A stretch of 64,000 nt of DNA from positions 496,001 through 560,000 of the forward strand of contig NZ_CP065534.1 of NCBI RefSeq assembly GCF_015999465.1. Reading direction: 5' to 3'. Source of the stretch: Lonsdalea populi. GTDB taxonomy: Bacteria > Pseudomonadota > Gammaproteobacteria > Enterobacterales > Enterobacteriaceae. The position numbers were made by a program, and so were the translations under genes. Every line of letters starts with the position of its first letter. The stretch's first letter is position 1. Below are positions 53,692 through 63,142 of this stretch, piece by piece. The notes below the pieces were generated by a model that saw only the letters and a program-made list of their open reading frames with translations, made no database searches and had not been told where the DNA came from.

Positions 53692-54540
53692 GTGTATCAA
53701 TTGCTCAATACCAGGGACGATATCGTTGAGTCTGCGGTACGCGGCCGTTACCGCGTGATGACGTGGAGCCCAGACGGTGGGGCGGTTCCCCCCGATGAAG
53801 GGTGGCCGGTGATTTATCTGTTGGACGGCGCCCAGTATTTCTCTATGGCGGCTTCCGTCATGGCGTCGCTCAGCCGTCCCCGCTGCGGTATTACGCCGGG
53901 GATTGTGGTGGGGATTGATTATGTCGGCACCTCCCGGCGCGATAGAGATTACCGTCCTGCGGTGGCGCACCGGGTGCTGGAACCCAATCCCCAAGGCGGT
54001 TACTATCCGGCCGGGATGGCGGGCGACGCCGCCGGATTTCGCCGCTTTCTCATCGCAGAATTGAAACCGATGATTGCGGCACGCTATCCCATAGACCTGC
54101 AACGCGAAGCGTTGTTCGGTCACTCCTACGGCGGACTGTTCTCCGTGGATACGCTGTTCTGGGCGCGGGAGAGCTTCCAGCACTATTACGCCTGCAGCCC
54201 CTCAGTGTGGTGGAATGGCGAGTACATCCTGCGCCAGGCGGCCTCAATCAATTTGCAAAACCCGACCGTCTCCCCGGTGAGTCTGATGTTGAGCGTCGGC
54301 GAATACGAGCAGTCTCTGGAGCCGTGGGAGCGGGGATTGTCCTCCAGCCAACGGGCGATTTTGTATGAACATCGTCGGCAGCGCAGAATGGTCGATGGCG
54401 TATCCGAGCTGGCGCTGATGTTGAAAAAACGGGCGCCGGAAGTGGATGTCTCCCTGCAAACTTATCCCGGACAGTCGCACCAGTCCGTTCCCTTCCTGGC
54501 GTTGCACGCCGCCTTACGCCACCATTTTCAGCCGACCTGA
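53692..54540 (+). CDS. Siderophore esterase (alpha/beta hydrolase, Fes/IroE/BesA-like)
   Basis: Probable hydrolase of the ester backbone of a tri-catecholate siderophore, which frees iron after uptake. 282 residues from a GTG at 53692 with a near-perfect AGGAGGAAG 2-9 bp upstream; the frame is open further upstream but only by overlap with the receptor gene. The nucleophile elbow is GHSYGG with Ser145, and His263 (GQSHQSVPF) would complete the triad. The fold belongs to the esterase D / enterochelin esterase group. No signal peptide is seen, so it should act in the cytoplasm, unlike periplasmic IroE. 112 bp after the receptor, probably co-transcribed. Confidence 0.82.
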   Translation: MYQLLNTRDDIVESAVRGRYRVMTWSPDGGAVPPDEGWPVIYLLDGAQYFSMAASVMASLSRPRCGITPGIVVGIDYVGTSRRDRDYRPAVAHRVLEPNPQGGYYPAGMAGDAAGFRRFLIAELKPMIAARYPIDLQREALFGHSYGGLFSVDTLFWARESFQHYYACSPSVWWNGEYILRQAASINLQNPTVSPVSLMLSVGEYEQSLEPWERGLSSSQRAILYEHRRQRRMVDGVSELALMLKKRAPEVDVSLQTYPGQSHQSVPFLALHAALRHHFQPT

Positions 54541-54601
54541 CCGGTTGCGCCTAACGCTCTGTGCGTCAAGGGGCGCTGCGGCATAGGTGTTATATTAACT
54601 C

Positions 54602-54617
54602 ATTGATATAAATCACA
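54602..54617 (+). promoter_or_regulatory. CRP/FNR-type site upstream of acnB
   Basis: ATTGA-TATAAA-TCACA matches the CRP consensus TGTGA-N6-TCACA with a perfect right half; TTGAT-N4-ATCAC also resembles an FNR box. It lies about 295 bp before acnB. The E. coli acnB gene is known to be CRP-activated. Confidence 0.4.
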
Positions 54618-54911
54618 TCGTCGTTAGCCTTTTCGTGAACGAATGGTGCGTTTCTGCGCGCCCATGTTATTCTGCCGACGTGAGAGAGTGAGCGATTGTG
54701 CAACGATAATTCCACCGCGATCGCGGTTAAATGCGCTAAATGTTGCTATTATGTGAACGAAATAACGAGCGATCAAACCCAGATACACCGACGACGCTGA
54801 GCCGGGCACGCGAAATATTGCTTCCACACGCCGAACTCCAGGCATGAGGATGACCATGGGCACAACGTGCGCGGGTATCACGAAGAAGATAATGAGAGCG
54901 AGGAGAATGTC
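54618..54911. other. acnB leader and promoter interval
   Basis: No gene seen. The DNA is of mixed composition and probably carries the acnB promoter and a long untranslated leader. I could not choose a -10/-35 pair. Confidence 0.4.
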
Positions 54912-57509
54912 GTGCTAGAAGAATATCGTAAGCACGTAGCCGAGCGGGCTGCGCAAGGGATCGTCCCCAAGCCGTTAGAGGCTTCCCAAATGGCGGGTTT
55001 GGTGGACTTGTTGAAGCAACCGCCTGCCGGAGAAGAGGCGTTTCTGGTTGATTTGCTGGTTAACCGCGTGCCGCCGGGGGTGGATGAGGCCGCCTACGTC
55101 AAGGCCGGTTTCCTCGCCGCCATCGCCACAGGCACAGCCACGTCCCCGCTGATTTCCCCCGAAAAAGCCGTCGAGCTGCTGGGCACCATGCAGGGCGGTT
55201 ACAACATTCATCCGCTGATCAACGCACTGGACAATGCGGCACTTGCCCCCATCGCCGCCAAAGCCTTGTCCCACACGCTGCTGATGTTCGACAACTTCTA
55301 TGACGTGGAAGAGAAAGCCAAAGCGGGCAATCCCCATGCGCAGCAGGTGTTGCAGGCCTGGGCGGACGCGGACTGGTTCCTTTCCCGCCCGGCGCTGGCT
55401 GAAAAAATTACCGTGACCGTATTCAAAGTGACCGGCGAAACCAACACCGACGATCTGTCGCCTGCGCCGGATGCATGGTCGCGCCCGGACATTCCGCTGC
55501 ATGCGCTGGCGATGCTGAAAAATGCCCGGGAAGGGATCGAACCGGATCAGCCGGGAGCGGTCGGTCCGATCAGGCAGATCGAAGCCCTGAACAAAAAAGG
55601 ATTCCCGTTAGCGTACGTCGGCGACGTCGTGGGGACGGGCTCCTCGCGAAAATCCGCTACTAACTCGGTGCTGTGGTTTATGGGCGACGACATTCCCTAC
55701 GTGCCGAACAAACGCGGCGGCGGGGTGGTGCTGGGCGGTAAAATCGCCCCCATCTTCTTCAACACCATGGAGGATGCCGGCGCATTGCCCATCGAGGTGG
55801 ATGTCGCCAACCTGAATATGGGCGATGTCATCGATATCTACCCGTATAAAGGCGAGGTGCGCGGCCACGACAGCGATGAACTCCTGGCGACGTTTGAATT
55901 GAAAACCGACGTGCTGCTGGATGAAGTGCGCGCCGGCGGCCGCATTCCGCTGATCATCGGTCGTGGGCTGACGACTAAAGCCCGTGAAGCGCTGGGACTG
56001 CCGCACAGCGATGTTTTCCGTATCGCCAAAGAAGTCGCCGACAGCGACAAGGGCTTCTCGCTTGCCCAGAAGATGGTCGGCCGTGCGTGCGGCGTGGCGG
56101 GCATTCGTCCCGGACAGTATTGCGAGCCGAAAATGACCTCCGTCGGATCACAGGATACGACCGGGCCGATGACGCGCGATGAACTGAAGGATCTGGCCTG
56201 CCTTGGCTTCTCCGCCGATTTGGTGATGCAGTCCTTCTGCCACACCGCCGCGTACCCGAAACCGGTGGACGTGCAGACACACCATTCGCTGCCTGACTTC
56301 ATCATGAACCGCGGCGGCGTTTCGCTGCGTCCTGGCGACGGTATTATTCACTCCTGGCTTAATCGTATGCTGTTACCGGATACGGTCGGCACCGGCGGCG
56401 ACTCGCATACCCGTTTTCCCATTGGTATTTCATTCCCGGCTGGCTCCGGTCTGGTGGCGTTCGCCGCCGCGACGGGCGTGATGCCGCTGGATATGCCGGA
56501 GTCCGTGCTGGTGCGCTTCAAGGGCAAGATGCAGCCGGGCATTACGCTGCGCGATCTGGTCCACGCCATCCCGTATTACGCGATTCAGCAGGGGCTGCTG
56601 ACCGTGGAGAAGAAAGGCAAAAAGAACATCTTCTCCGGCCGGATCCTGGAGATCGAAGGGCTGCCGGAGCTGAAGGTGGAGCAGGCGTTCGAACTGGCGG
56701 ACGCCTCGGCGGAACGTTCGGCGGCAGGTTGCACCATCAAGTTGAGTCAGGCGCCGATCGTGGAGTATCTCAACTCCAACATCGTGCTGTTGAAATGGAT
56801 GATCTCGGAAGGCTATGGCGATCGCCGCACGCTGGAACGTCGCGTTCAGGGGATGGAAAAATGGCTGGCGGCTCCGCAACTGCTGGAAGCGGACGATGAT
56901 GCCGAGTACGCCGCCGTGATCGAGATCGATTTGGCCGATGTGACCGAGCCGATCCTATGCGCGCCGAACGATCCGGACGACGCTCGCCTGTTGTCTTCCG
57001 TGGCTAACAGCAAAATCGATGAGGTGTTCATCGGTTCCTGCATGACCAACATCGGGCATTTCCGCGCCGCCGGTAAACTGCTGGAACAGCATAAAGGCCA
57101 GCTGCCGACGCGTCTGTGGATGGCGCCGCCCACCAAAATGGATGCGGCTCAACTGACCGAAGAGGGCTATTACAGCGTCTTTGGTAAAAGTGGGGCGAGG
57201 GTGGAAATTCCAGGATGTTCGCTGTGCATGGGTAACCAGGCCCGCGTGGCGGACGGCGCGACCGTGGTATCGACTTCCACGCGTAACTTCCCGAACCGTC
57301 TGGGCGACGGCGCCAACGTCTATTTGGCCTCCGCTGAGATGGCGGCGATCGCCGCCTTACTAGGACGTTTACCGACGCCGGAGGAGTACCAGACTTATAT
57401 GGCGCAGGTCGATAAAACGGCGCTGGATACCTATCGCTATCTCAACTTTGACCGACTGTCCCAGTACACGGAAAAAGCGGATGGAGTGATCTTCCAAAGC
57501 GCCGTGTAA
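54912..57509 (+). CDS. acnB: Aconitate hydratase B
   Basis: Main TCA-cycle aconitase, converting citrate to isocitrate; also an iron-sensing mRNA binder in E. coli when its cluster is lost. 865 residues from the GTG at 54912, the E. coli length and start codon; AGGAG lies 7 bp upstream. The HEAT-like N-domain comes first, then the swivel domain ([16 protein letters not shown]). The cluster cysteines are in [13 protein letters not shown] near 710 and [10 protein letters not shown] near 769-772. A less likely in-frame ATG is at 54867. Confidence 0.98.
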   Translation: MLEEYRKHVAERAAQGIVPKPLEASQMAGLVDLLKQPPAGEEAFLVDLLVNRVPPGVDEAAYVKAGFLAAIATGTATSPLISPEKAVELLGTMQGGYNIHPLINALDNAALAPIAAKALSHTLLMFDNFYDVEEKAKAGNPHAQQVLQAWADADWFLSRPALAEKITVTVFKVTGETNTDDLSPAPDAWSRPDIPLHALAMLKNAREGIEPDQPGAVGPIRQIEALNKKGFPLAYVGDVVGTGSSRKSATNSVLWFMGDDIPYVPNKRGGGVVLGGKIAPIFFNTMEDAGALPIEVDVANLNMGDVIDIYPYKGEVRGHDSDELLATFELKTDVLLDEVRAGGRIPLIIGRGLTTKAREALGLPHSDVFRIAKEVADSDKGFSLAQKMVGRACGVAGIRPGQYCEPKMTSVGSQDTTGPMTRDELKDLACLGFSADLVMQSFCHTAAYPKPVDVQTHHSLPDFIMNRGGVSLRPGDGIIHSWLNRMLLPDTVGTGGDSHTRFPIGISFPAGSGLVAFAAATGVMPLDMPESVLVRFKGKMQPGITLRDLVHAIPYYAIQQGLLTVEKKGKKNIFSGRILEIEGLPELKVEQAFELADASAERSAAGCTIKLSQAPIVEYLNSNIVLLKWMISEGYGDRRTLERRVQGMEKWLAAPQLLEADDDAEYAAVIEIDLADVTEPILCAPNDPDDARLLSSVANSKIDEVFIGSCMTNIGHFRAAGKLLEQHKGQLPTRLWMAPPTKMDAAQLTEEGYYSVFGKSGARVEIPGCSLCMGNQARVADGATVVSTSTRNFPNRLGDGANVYLASAEMAAIAALLGRLPTPEEYQTYMAQVDKTALDTYRYLNFDRLSQYTEKADGVIFQSAV

Positions 57510-57558
57510 TTCGCGGATGTAAAACGGCGATGTAAACGCTATAGTGCGCGCCGCATAA

Positions 57559-57580
57559 GAGGGGGCCTGTGGCCCCTTTG
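57559..57580 (+). terminator. Terminator after acnB
   Basis: GGGGCC (57562-57567) and GGCCCC (57571-57576) form a tight GC stem with loop TGT, followed by TTTG. It lies 50 bp after acnB. The T tract is short. Confidence 0.6.
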
Positions 57581-57738
57581 TCATAGTGGGCCGCCGCTGC
57601 CAGCGCATAAACCCGGTATGAAAAACGGATGGAAGCCTTCCTCTGTGTCTGGCGGGGATAGCCCCAAAGGTGGTTGAAACAGTGTGGCGGCGCAATGGCC
57701 ACGACGCGGATAAGCGGCTTATTCTCAGGAGCTATGGG

Positions 57739-58101
57739 ATGGACTATGAATTTTTGCGTGATGTCACCGGCGTGGTCATCGTGCGTATGTCGATGGGACA
57801 TGAGGCCGTTGGGCACTGGCTGAATGAAGAAGTCAACGGTCAGTTGGCGGTGCTGGATGAGGTGGAAGCCGGCGCGCGTTCGGTGGTCGGCAGCGAACGT
57901 CAGTGGCAGTTGCAGGGGCATGAATATTCCCTGCTGTTGGATGAAGAAGAGGTCATCATCCGCGCCAATCAGCTCTCTTTAACCTGCAATGAGATGGAAG
58001 AGGGGATGAGTTACTACGATGAGGAGAGCCTGTCTTTGTGCGGGCTGGAGGATTTCCTCACTCTTCTCGCGAAATACCGGCAGTTTATTCAAAGGCGGTA
58101 A
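57739..58101 (+). CDS. yacL: Conserved protein YacL (UPF0231)
   Basis: 120 residues, as in E. coli, of unknown function. It starts [20 protein letters not shown] after AGGAG and contains [22 protein letters not shown], which is highly conserved in the family. It follows acnB as in E. coli. The open frame extends upstream to 57670, but family members begin at MDYEF. Confidence 0.95.
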   Translation: MDYEFLRDVTGVVIVRMSMGHEAVGHWLNEEVNGQLAVLDEVEAGARSVVGSERQWQLQGHEYSLLLDEEEVIIRANQLSLTCNEMEEGMSYYDEESLSLCGLEDFLTLLAKYRQFIQRR

Positions 58102-58219
58102 AATGCGCGTGGCACTCGCCGCTTTCGTCCTCTCATAAAGCAGGGAGCCTGTCTGAGCACTCCCTCCCTTCATGTACGTTAACGCATACTGGCCGCCATT
58201 GCGGCGACGTCCCGAAAGA

Positions 58220-58636
58220 CTACAGCTGTTTGTTTAGCGGGTCGGCGACCGGCATACGGCGACGCGAAGGCATCGGTGTTACCTTGATGGTATGGCGGCG
58301 CGAGGGCTTGATTTCACGTTCATGGTAAAGCTTCAGAACGATAACCACCATAGCCAGCACGGCGGTAATGCCGTTGGCCGTCATGACAGGAATGTCCTGG
58401 ATGTTGAAGCCGTATGCAGTCCACGACGTCACCCCGAAAAACAGGGCGGCATACATCCCGAGAGAGATGCCGGTCGTGTCTTTATTGCGGATGATGTGCA
58501 GCACCTGCAGAAAGAAAGAGCCGGTAGTCACCCAGGCGGCAAGACCGCCCAGCGCTATCGGCCAGCGATAGAGCGTGGCGATCGCGGCGGCGGCCGCCAC
58601 CATCGTTCCTGCAACAATCGTAATGTTCTTCTTCAT
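58220..58636 (-). CDS. SemiSWEET-family sugar transporter
   Basis: 138 residues from the ATG at 58636, with AGGAG 8 bp upstream at the end of the preceding gene. The PQ-loop/MtN3 core lies at about 33-107: WVTTGSFFLQVLHIIRNKDTTGIS, then YAALFFGVTSWTAYGF and a third helix. SemiSWEETs dimerise to move sugars by facilitated diffusion. This one has an extra N-terminal hydrophobic helix (about 5-24), a basic C-terminal tail, and Leu where the PQ motif usually has Pro. It starts one base after the stop of the polyol dehydrogenase gene, so the pair is probably one operon. Substrate unknown. Confidence 0.8.
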   Translation of the reverse strand: MKKNITIVAGTMVAAAAAIATLYRWPIALGGLAAWVTTGSFFLQVLHIIRNKDTTGISLGMYAALFFGVTSWTAYGFNIQDIPVMTANGITAVLAMVVIVLKLYHEREIKPSRRHTIKVTPMPSRRRMPVADPLNKQL

Positions 58637-58637
58637 A

Positions 58638-60047
58638 TTATGCTCCTTCACTCACCGGCTGCAGCACCGCGCGAACTTCTTCAACGGCGGAACTCAGCTG
58701 GTCAGCTAATGCTTCATGATGGCGTAATGAACCAAACAGCGCGGGGTGCTGTGAGAACGCGATCAGCGGATCTTCGGCTGAGAAAATCGCGTCGAAGTCG
58801 ACGCTGTCGATGGCGCGATCTTCATAGCTGAAGGGCAATTCACCAGCATGATGCTGCTGCATAAAGAGAAAAAACAGCGCGGGCAGGCGCAGCGTCGCTC
58901 GCGGGACTTCATTCTGACGATACCGGTCTTTCAGCGTCGGCACGATAAAGCCATGCAGTTTGGCGATGCTATCCGAAGAGACTCGGGCCACGGTATCGCG
59001 AACGCCGCGGTTGGCGAAGCGCGCGAGAACGCTTTCGCACTCATCTTCCTGCACATGGGTAATGCCGCGGCTGCGAAGCGCGGGCAATACATCCTGCATC
59101 ACGTAATCTCGTACCCACGCCGTGATCTGGGGCGTTAAACTTTCATCAATATAGCGTTTGTCCTGCAAAGCGCCGGCCCAGGCGATGCCGCTGTGGCTGG
59201 CGTTCAGCAGGCGGATTTTGGCTTCCTCTACTGCCGTGACGTCATCGACGAATTCGACGCCAACCTCTTCCAGCGGCGGACGTTCGCTCACGAAATGATC
59301 CTCGATCACCCAGCGGGCGAAGCGTTCGGCGGAAAGGGGAGCCGCGTCGTCGGTAATGCCCTGTTTTTTCAGACGCGCATAAAGCGCGTCGTCAAACTTA
59401 GGCGTGATGCGGTCTACCATGCTGTTCGGCGCGGAGGTGTTGTCCGTCATCCACTCCACGAGATCCTGGCGTTCTTTGGCGACAAGGAATTCACGCAAAC
59501 CTTGCGAGAAACTGTCGCCATTTTGCAGCAGATTGTCGCAGCACAGCAGAGTTACCGGTCCGCTTTGCTGTTGCTGACGGGTGGTCAAGATCAGCGTCAA
59601 TGCGCCATATAAAGTATTTATTTCACCTTCATCGCGAAGATCGGCCTGCACCGCAGAGTGGGTAAGATCGAGGTGGCCATCGTCGTCCAGGAAGTAACCT
59701 CCCTCGGTAACGGTGAAAGAAATAATTTTTGTCTCGGGGGCGGTGCCTATGGCAACCGTGGAGGCTAACTGGCTGTCCCAAAGAATGATCTGATCGACTG
59801 CGTCTATCGTTTCGTAGGTATGTTCGCCGTCAGGGGAAATCGTTTCAAGCGTGTAGAGACCGTTCTGAGACTTGAGCTGCTGTAGCGTTTCTTGCGTTGA
59901 GCTATTTCGAATATTAGATAGCGCCATGTGCCATCGTTCGTTGCCCTGCTTTTGCAGCTGGTTAAGATACCAAGCCTGATGCGATCGAAAGAACGCGCTT
60001 GCACCCAGATGAAGCCAAATAGAGGAATCTGTAGTTGATATAGGCAA
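58638..60047 (-). CDS. dalD: Mannitol dehydrogenase-family polyol dehydrogenase, probably D-arabinitol 4-dehydrogenase
   Basis: 469 residues. NAD-dependent long-chain dehydrogenase that oxidises a polyol to its ketose; the closest match I recognise is DalD of Klebsiella, D-arabinitol to D-xylulose. Landmarks are WLHLGASAFFRSHQAWYL at the nucleotide-binding N-terminus, FTVTEGGYFL, NSMVDRITP and the catalytic KIRLLNASHSGIAWAG with Lys, Asn and His. The start codon would be TTG at 60047, with AAGGAAAGG before it; the next ATG is at residue 41 and would remove the cofactor-binding region. Fructuronate or mannitol dehydrogenase activity cannot be excluded. Confidence 0.78.
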   Translation of the reverse strand: MPISTTDSSIWLHLGASAFFRSHQAWYLNQLQKQGNERWHMALSNIRNSSTQETLQQLKSQNGLYTLETISPDGEHTYETIDAVDQIILWDSQLASTVAIGTAPETKIISFTVTEGGYFLDDDGHLDLTHSAVQADLRDEGEINTLYGALTLILTTRQQQQSGPVTLLCCDNLLQNGDSFSQGLREFLVAKERQDLVEWMTDNTSAPNSMVDRITPKFDDALYARLKKQGITDDAAPLSAERFARWVIEDHFVSERPPLEEVGVEFVDDVTAVEEAKIRLLNASHSGIAWAGALQDKRYIDESLTPQITAWVRDYVMQDVLPALRSRGITHVQEDECESVLARFANRGVRDTVARVSSDSIAKLHGFIVPTLKDRYRQNEVPRATLRLPALFFLFMQQHHAGELPFSYEDRAIDSVDFDAIFSAEDPLIAFSQHPALFGSLRHHEALADQLSSAVEEVRAVLQPVSEGA

Positions 60048-60240
60048 ACCCTTTCCTTACTCCATTGGAGATAATTTATTCAATACTAAGGGTAGCATTT
60101 TTCAGGTGAGATTAAAAATGTGATATTTATTATGATGTTAAGTGTATTATTGTTGGGGGTGGGGAAAACAGGCCGGCGAGCGAGAAGGGGACTTCGGTGG
60201 CTTAACTTCGGTATCTCTGCGTCATCGGCCTGCTTCAGGA

Positions 60241-60996
60241 TTATTTAATGCTTATGCTCCATTTGGAGATTTTAAAGGTCCCTGACCCCTTATACAGCTC
60301 GGTGCCGAATTCGATACTGCTGATGTATTTGGTGTTGCTCATCCACCGCTTCGAGTTGACCAGATAGTCCGTGAAGTTTTTGATATTGAGGTTCGCGGAG
60401 GTTTGGTTGCTTTTGATCACGAACGAGTAAACGTTCCAACTGCTGACCTTGCCTTTATAGACATCCCACGGAATGCCGCCGATGGTGACGGTATTCACAT
60501 AGCTACCGGCTGGTGAGGCATTGGTGCTGTTCATCCAGATCATCAGTTCATCGGTCGGCGCGGAAGACCAGCTTGCTTTGTTGTCTGAGTGGAACCAGAT
60601 ATCGTAAGAGACGTTGTACGTGCCTGACGTATTGGAGAAAGACCATGCCGCTGAGGTGTTGATGTTTTTGTTTTCGGACAGGCGAATCGGCAGGCCTGTG
60701 TTGGTGCCGTATCCCTTTGTCCAGTGCCATCCATGTACAATGGAAGGATAGCCCTTCACCGAGTTGATGTCGTTAATCCACGACCACGACCATCCCATAT
60801 CCTTCGCACTATTGAGGTATATAGCCTGTTGTCCGTTAGGCACATCGCTCTTGCCCCACGTATTGTTGTAAACATAATCAATACCCCCGGGCAGATACAG
60901 TTTGGCGCCATCCGTAGAAGTGGATGCCGCCAGTGTGTTGCCGTTGGCGAGTAACGCAACCATGGCAAAAGAGGCAAAACCCAGTGTCTTTTTCAT
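60241..60996 (-). CDS. Secreted endo-beta-1,4-glucanase, glycoside hydrolase family 12 (CelS-like)
   Basis: Plant cell wall enzyme cutting beta-1,4-glucans such as cellulose or xyloglucan. 251 residues from the ATG at 60996 (AGGAG 7 bp upstream). Sec signal peptide about 1-24, MKKTLGFASFAMVALLANGN then TLAA. The GH12 jelly roll keeps both catalytic glutamates: DELMIWMN (nucleophile) and SSIEFGTEL (acid/base). It is closely similar in pattern to CelS of Pectobacterium (YPSIVHGWHWTKGY, NFTDYLVNSKRWMS). No cellulose-binding module is present. Two complementary arms downstream (60169-60175, 60226-60232) followed by TTTT on the minus strand may be its terminator. It lies beside AT-rich DNA, which fits lateral gain. 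Confidence 0.92.
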   Translation of the reverse strand: MKKTLGFASFAMVALLANGNTLAASTSTDGAKLYLPGGIDYVYNNTWGKSDVPNGQQAIYLNSAKDMGWSWSWINDINSVKGYPSIVHGWHWTKGYGTNTGLPIRLSENKNINTSAAWSFSNTSGTYNVSYDIWFHSDNKASWSSAPTDELMIWMNSTNASPAGSYVNTVTIGGIPWDVYKGKVSSWNVYSFVIKSNQTSANLNIKNFTDYLVNSKRWMSNTKYISSIEFGTELYKGSGTFKISKWSISIK

Positions 60997-61815
60997 AAAC
61001 ATGCTCCTTGTTTTATATCTATCAAATAAACTCGACCGGTTCACGATGATTTGCGTCGTTAATCTATTGTCTGGTAGCTTCTTTCACGTACATGGATGCT
61101 GCTCTATAGGATGGATTGTTGATTTTATTAATTAACTATGATGCATTTTTCATCACTGACGGTTCATCAATATCTGATGATGTCGCTGACCATTTTTTAT
61201 GTTATTTTTCTGTATCTTTAAACAGTGCTAAAGGTTATTTATCAGAGATCGAACGGAGTTATATCTCTCTAAAATAAAAATGTATGTGGCTTAAAAAAAT
61301 TTAAGTAAAAACGACATAAAATAACGAGATAAAGAATTATGTCTGTGACTTTATAGCTTTCTTTCCTGGCTGGGGTTCGATTATGCGCAAAGAAAATCGA
61401 TTCTTCAATGAGAAATGTTAATTTATTTTTAGTTGTCTAATCTTGTAGATGATTGATGTTTCAATATTCATTTATATCATTAAGTTATGGTGTTTTTTCG
61501 GCTGGGAATTCACCGTATGTGTCTATTCAAAAATGGCAGGATAATTAATGTAGCAACGGTGGTTTTTGGGAGTATTAAAATATTAAAGATGTGTTTTCAA
61601 TATTTCATTTATTATGAAAAAAATGATTGGTAAATATATCAAGAGGCAATGGGTTGTAGGGAATAAGTATGATAGATGTTTATCATTAAGTTAATTTTTA
61701 TTTTTTAGTATGGTCGTTTTGCTAATGAAAATAAGCGGTGTCTGATTTTGTCTCAGACACTGCTTGGGAAATATCAAAAGAGGCACTGCTTCAACCCTAC
61801 CTGAATACGCGAGAC
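60997..61815. other. AT-rich gene-free interval upstream of the glucanase
   Basis: About 820 bp of strongly A+T-rich DNA without a convincing coding frame. It must hold the glucanase promoter (minus strand). The composition is unlike the flanking core genes and typical of acquired DNA in this group. Confidence 0.6.
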
Positions 61816-62013
61816 TCAAGCCATCTTGTTTTTCATTGCCGTCCGGGGAGCAATTTCCTCCGCCGTTTTAAGGAACGGCGTCAGGGCCGCGCTCAAAATA
61901 TACAATCTTGCATAGATGTCTAATACGCCGTCTAGTGAGAAGTAGAACAGCGCGGTGATGGCCAGTGTGATAAATGCCCAGACCCGCGCCGAGAGCGGGA
62001 CGTAGCCTGCCAT
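61816..62013 (-). CDS. Hypothetical small membrane protein, possibly a remnant
   Basis: 65 codons from an ATG at 62013 with AGGGAT upstream. MAGYVPLSARVWAFITLAIT is followed by ALFYFSLDGVLDIYARLYIL and a polar tail. One or two membrane helices are likely (about 10-28 and 35-50). I do not recognise the family. It lies immediately after degenerate coding fragments, so it may itself be the tail of a broken gene. Confidence 0.4.
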   Translation of the reverse strand: MAGYVPLSARVWAFITLAITALFYFSLDGVLDIYARLYILSAALTPFLKTAEEIAPRTAMKNKMA

Positions 62014-62304
62014 GGTGATCCCTACTCGTTTTACCAATCACGTTATCCAGCATCTCGGTGACAAACTTCTGCTTGGTCTTCGGTATTTACCTGATGATCT
62101 CAATCTGCTGCTCCAGCCGCGATGCCGGGCCGTGCTTGCCCAGGCTCAGTCAAGGTAGTTTTAACTGTGTCATCCAGCCCAAGGGATTTTCATATGATGA
62201 AAGAGGCCGACTATCCGTCTTCTAAATCGAGGATATAACCCACGGCATAACTATGGGTTGCAATTCATTGACCCGCAGGCGCGCCCCGATGATCTCCACG
62301 CAAT
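62014..62304 (-). pseudogene. Degenerate coding fragments, probably remnants of regulator genes
   Basis: On the minus strand, about 62150 to 62025 reads SLGKHGPASRLEQQIEIIR, a TAA stop, then IPKTKQKFVTEMLDNVI. The two parts fit one helical tail like that of HTH-type (Xre/Cro) repressors, broken by the stop. Further upstream (about 62235-62210) GYILDLEDG followed by a stop resembles the end of an OmpR-type response regulator, but this is too short to trust. No intact gene is present. Confidence 0.4.
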
Positions 62305-62332
62305 AAAAAACCCCGATATCTCGGGGTTTTTT
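62305..62332. terminator. Bidirectional terminator after ssb
   Basis: AAAAAACCCCGA (62305-62316), loop TATC, TCGGGGTTTTTT (62321-62332). A perfect 12-bp stem with T runs on both strands, 34 bp after the ssb stop. Confidence 0.95.
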
Positions 62333-62365
62333 AGCTGACGGCTCAACAAACGAGTCGGATTTGAA

Positions 62366-62908
62366 TTAAAACGGGATATCGTCGTCGAAATCCATCGGTG
62401 GTTCGTTGTTCGGCGCTGCCGGCGCTGTGTTCTGCTGCGGACGCGCTGCCTGTCCGCCGCCGCTGAACTGGTTGTTCGCCTGCGGCTGCTGAGGCTGGCC
62501 CCAGCCACCCTGCTGCTGGTTGCCGCCAGCAGGACCGCCCGCCGGTGCGCCGCCGCCTGAACGGCTGCCGAGCATCTGCATGGTGCCGCCGATATTCACG
62601 ACCACTTCCGTCGTGTAACGGTCGGTGCCGCTTTGATCCTGCCATTTACGCGTCTGCAGCTGGCCTTCGATATACACCTGGGAACCCTTGCGCAGGTATT
62701 CTCCGGCGACTTCAGCCAGTTTGCCGAATAGCACCACGCGGTGCCACTCGGTTTTCTCTTTCTGCTCGCCGGTTTGCTTATCGCGCCAGCTTTCGGACGT
62801 GGCCAGGGTAATGTTGGCTACTGCGCCGCCATTCGGCATGTAACGAACTTCCGGGTCCTGTCCGAGATTCCCGAGAAGAATGACTTTATTAACGCCTCTG
62901 CTGGCCAT
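62366..62908 (-). CDS. ssb: Single-stranded DNA-binding protein
   Basis: Homotetrameric SSB needed for replication, repair and recombination. 180 residues (E. coli 178). The OB fold covers about 1-112 ([40 protein letters not shown]). It is followed by a Gly/Gln/Pro-rich linker and the acidic tip MDFDDDIPF that docks partner proteins. Divergent from uvrA, as in E. coli. Confidence 0.98.
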   Translation of the reverse strand: MASRGVNKVILLGNLGQDPEVRYMPNGGAVANITLATSESWRDKQTGEQKEKTEWHRVVLFGKLAEVAGEYLRKGSQVYIEGQLQTRKWQDQSGTDRYTTEVVVNIGGTMQMLGSRSGGGAPAGGPAGGNQQQGGWGQPQQPQANNQFSGGGQAARPQQNTAPAAPNNEPPMDFDDDIPF

Positions 62909-63038
62909 GTGGGTGTCTCCTGATGGATCAATTTTTAAATAGTTTAAACGCTGAATTCTAGCACGCTACATCGTCTTATTATACTCGCGATGCGTGCCGC
63001 ATAATTTTTTCCTTTACGCGTTTATTTGACAACCACTA

Positions 63039-63054
63039 CTGGTTATCCATTCAG
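63039..63054. promoter_or_regulatory. LexA (SOS) box between ssb and uvrA
   Basis: CTGGTTATCCATTCAG has the CTG-N10-CAG form and resembles the E. coli uvrA-ssb site CTGTATATTCATTCAG. A TTGACA hexamer lies 8 bp upstream (63026-63031). It should make uvrA, and one ssb promoter, DNA-damage inducible. Confidence 0.85.
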
Positions 63055-63142
63055 TTTTATTTATGCCATAATCATTGGTTTCGTACTGGATTTCTCTCTG
63101 CGTGAGGGATGCAAAACAGCGTCAATGACGGGAAGTATGTGA

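Noticed and set aside
61738..61923. 61-codon plus-strand frame
   Set aside because: Opposite to another weak frame, no ribosome binding site and no family resemblance.
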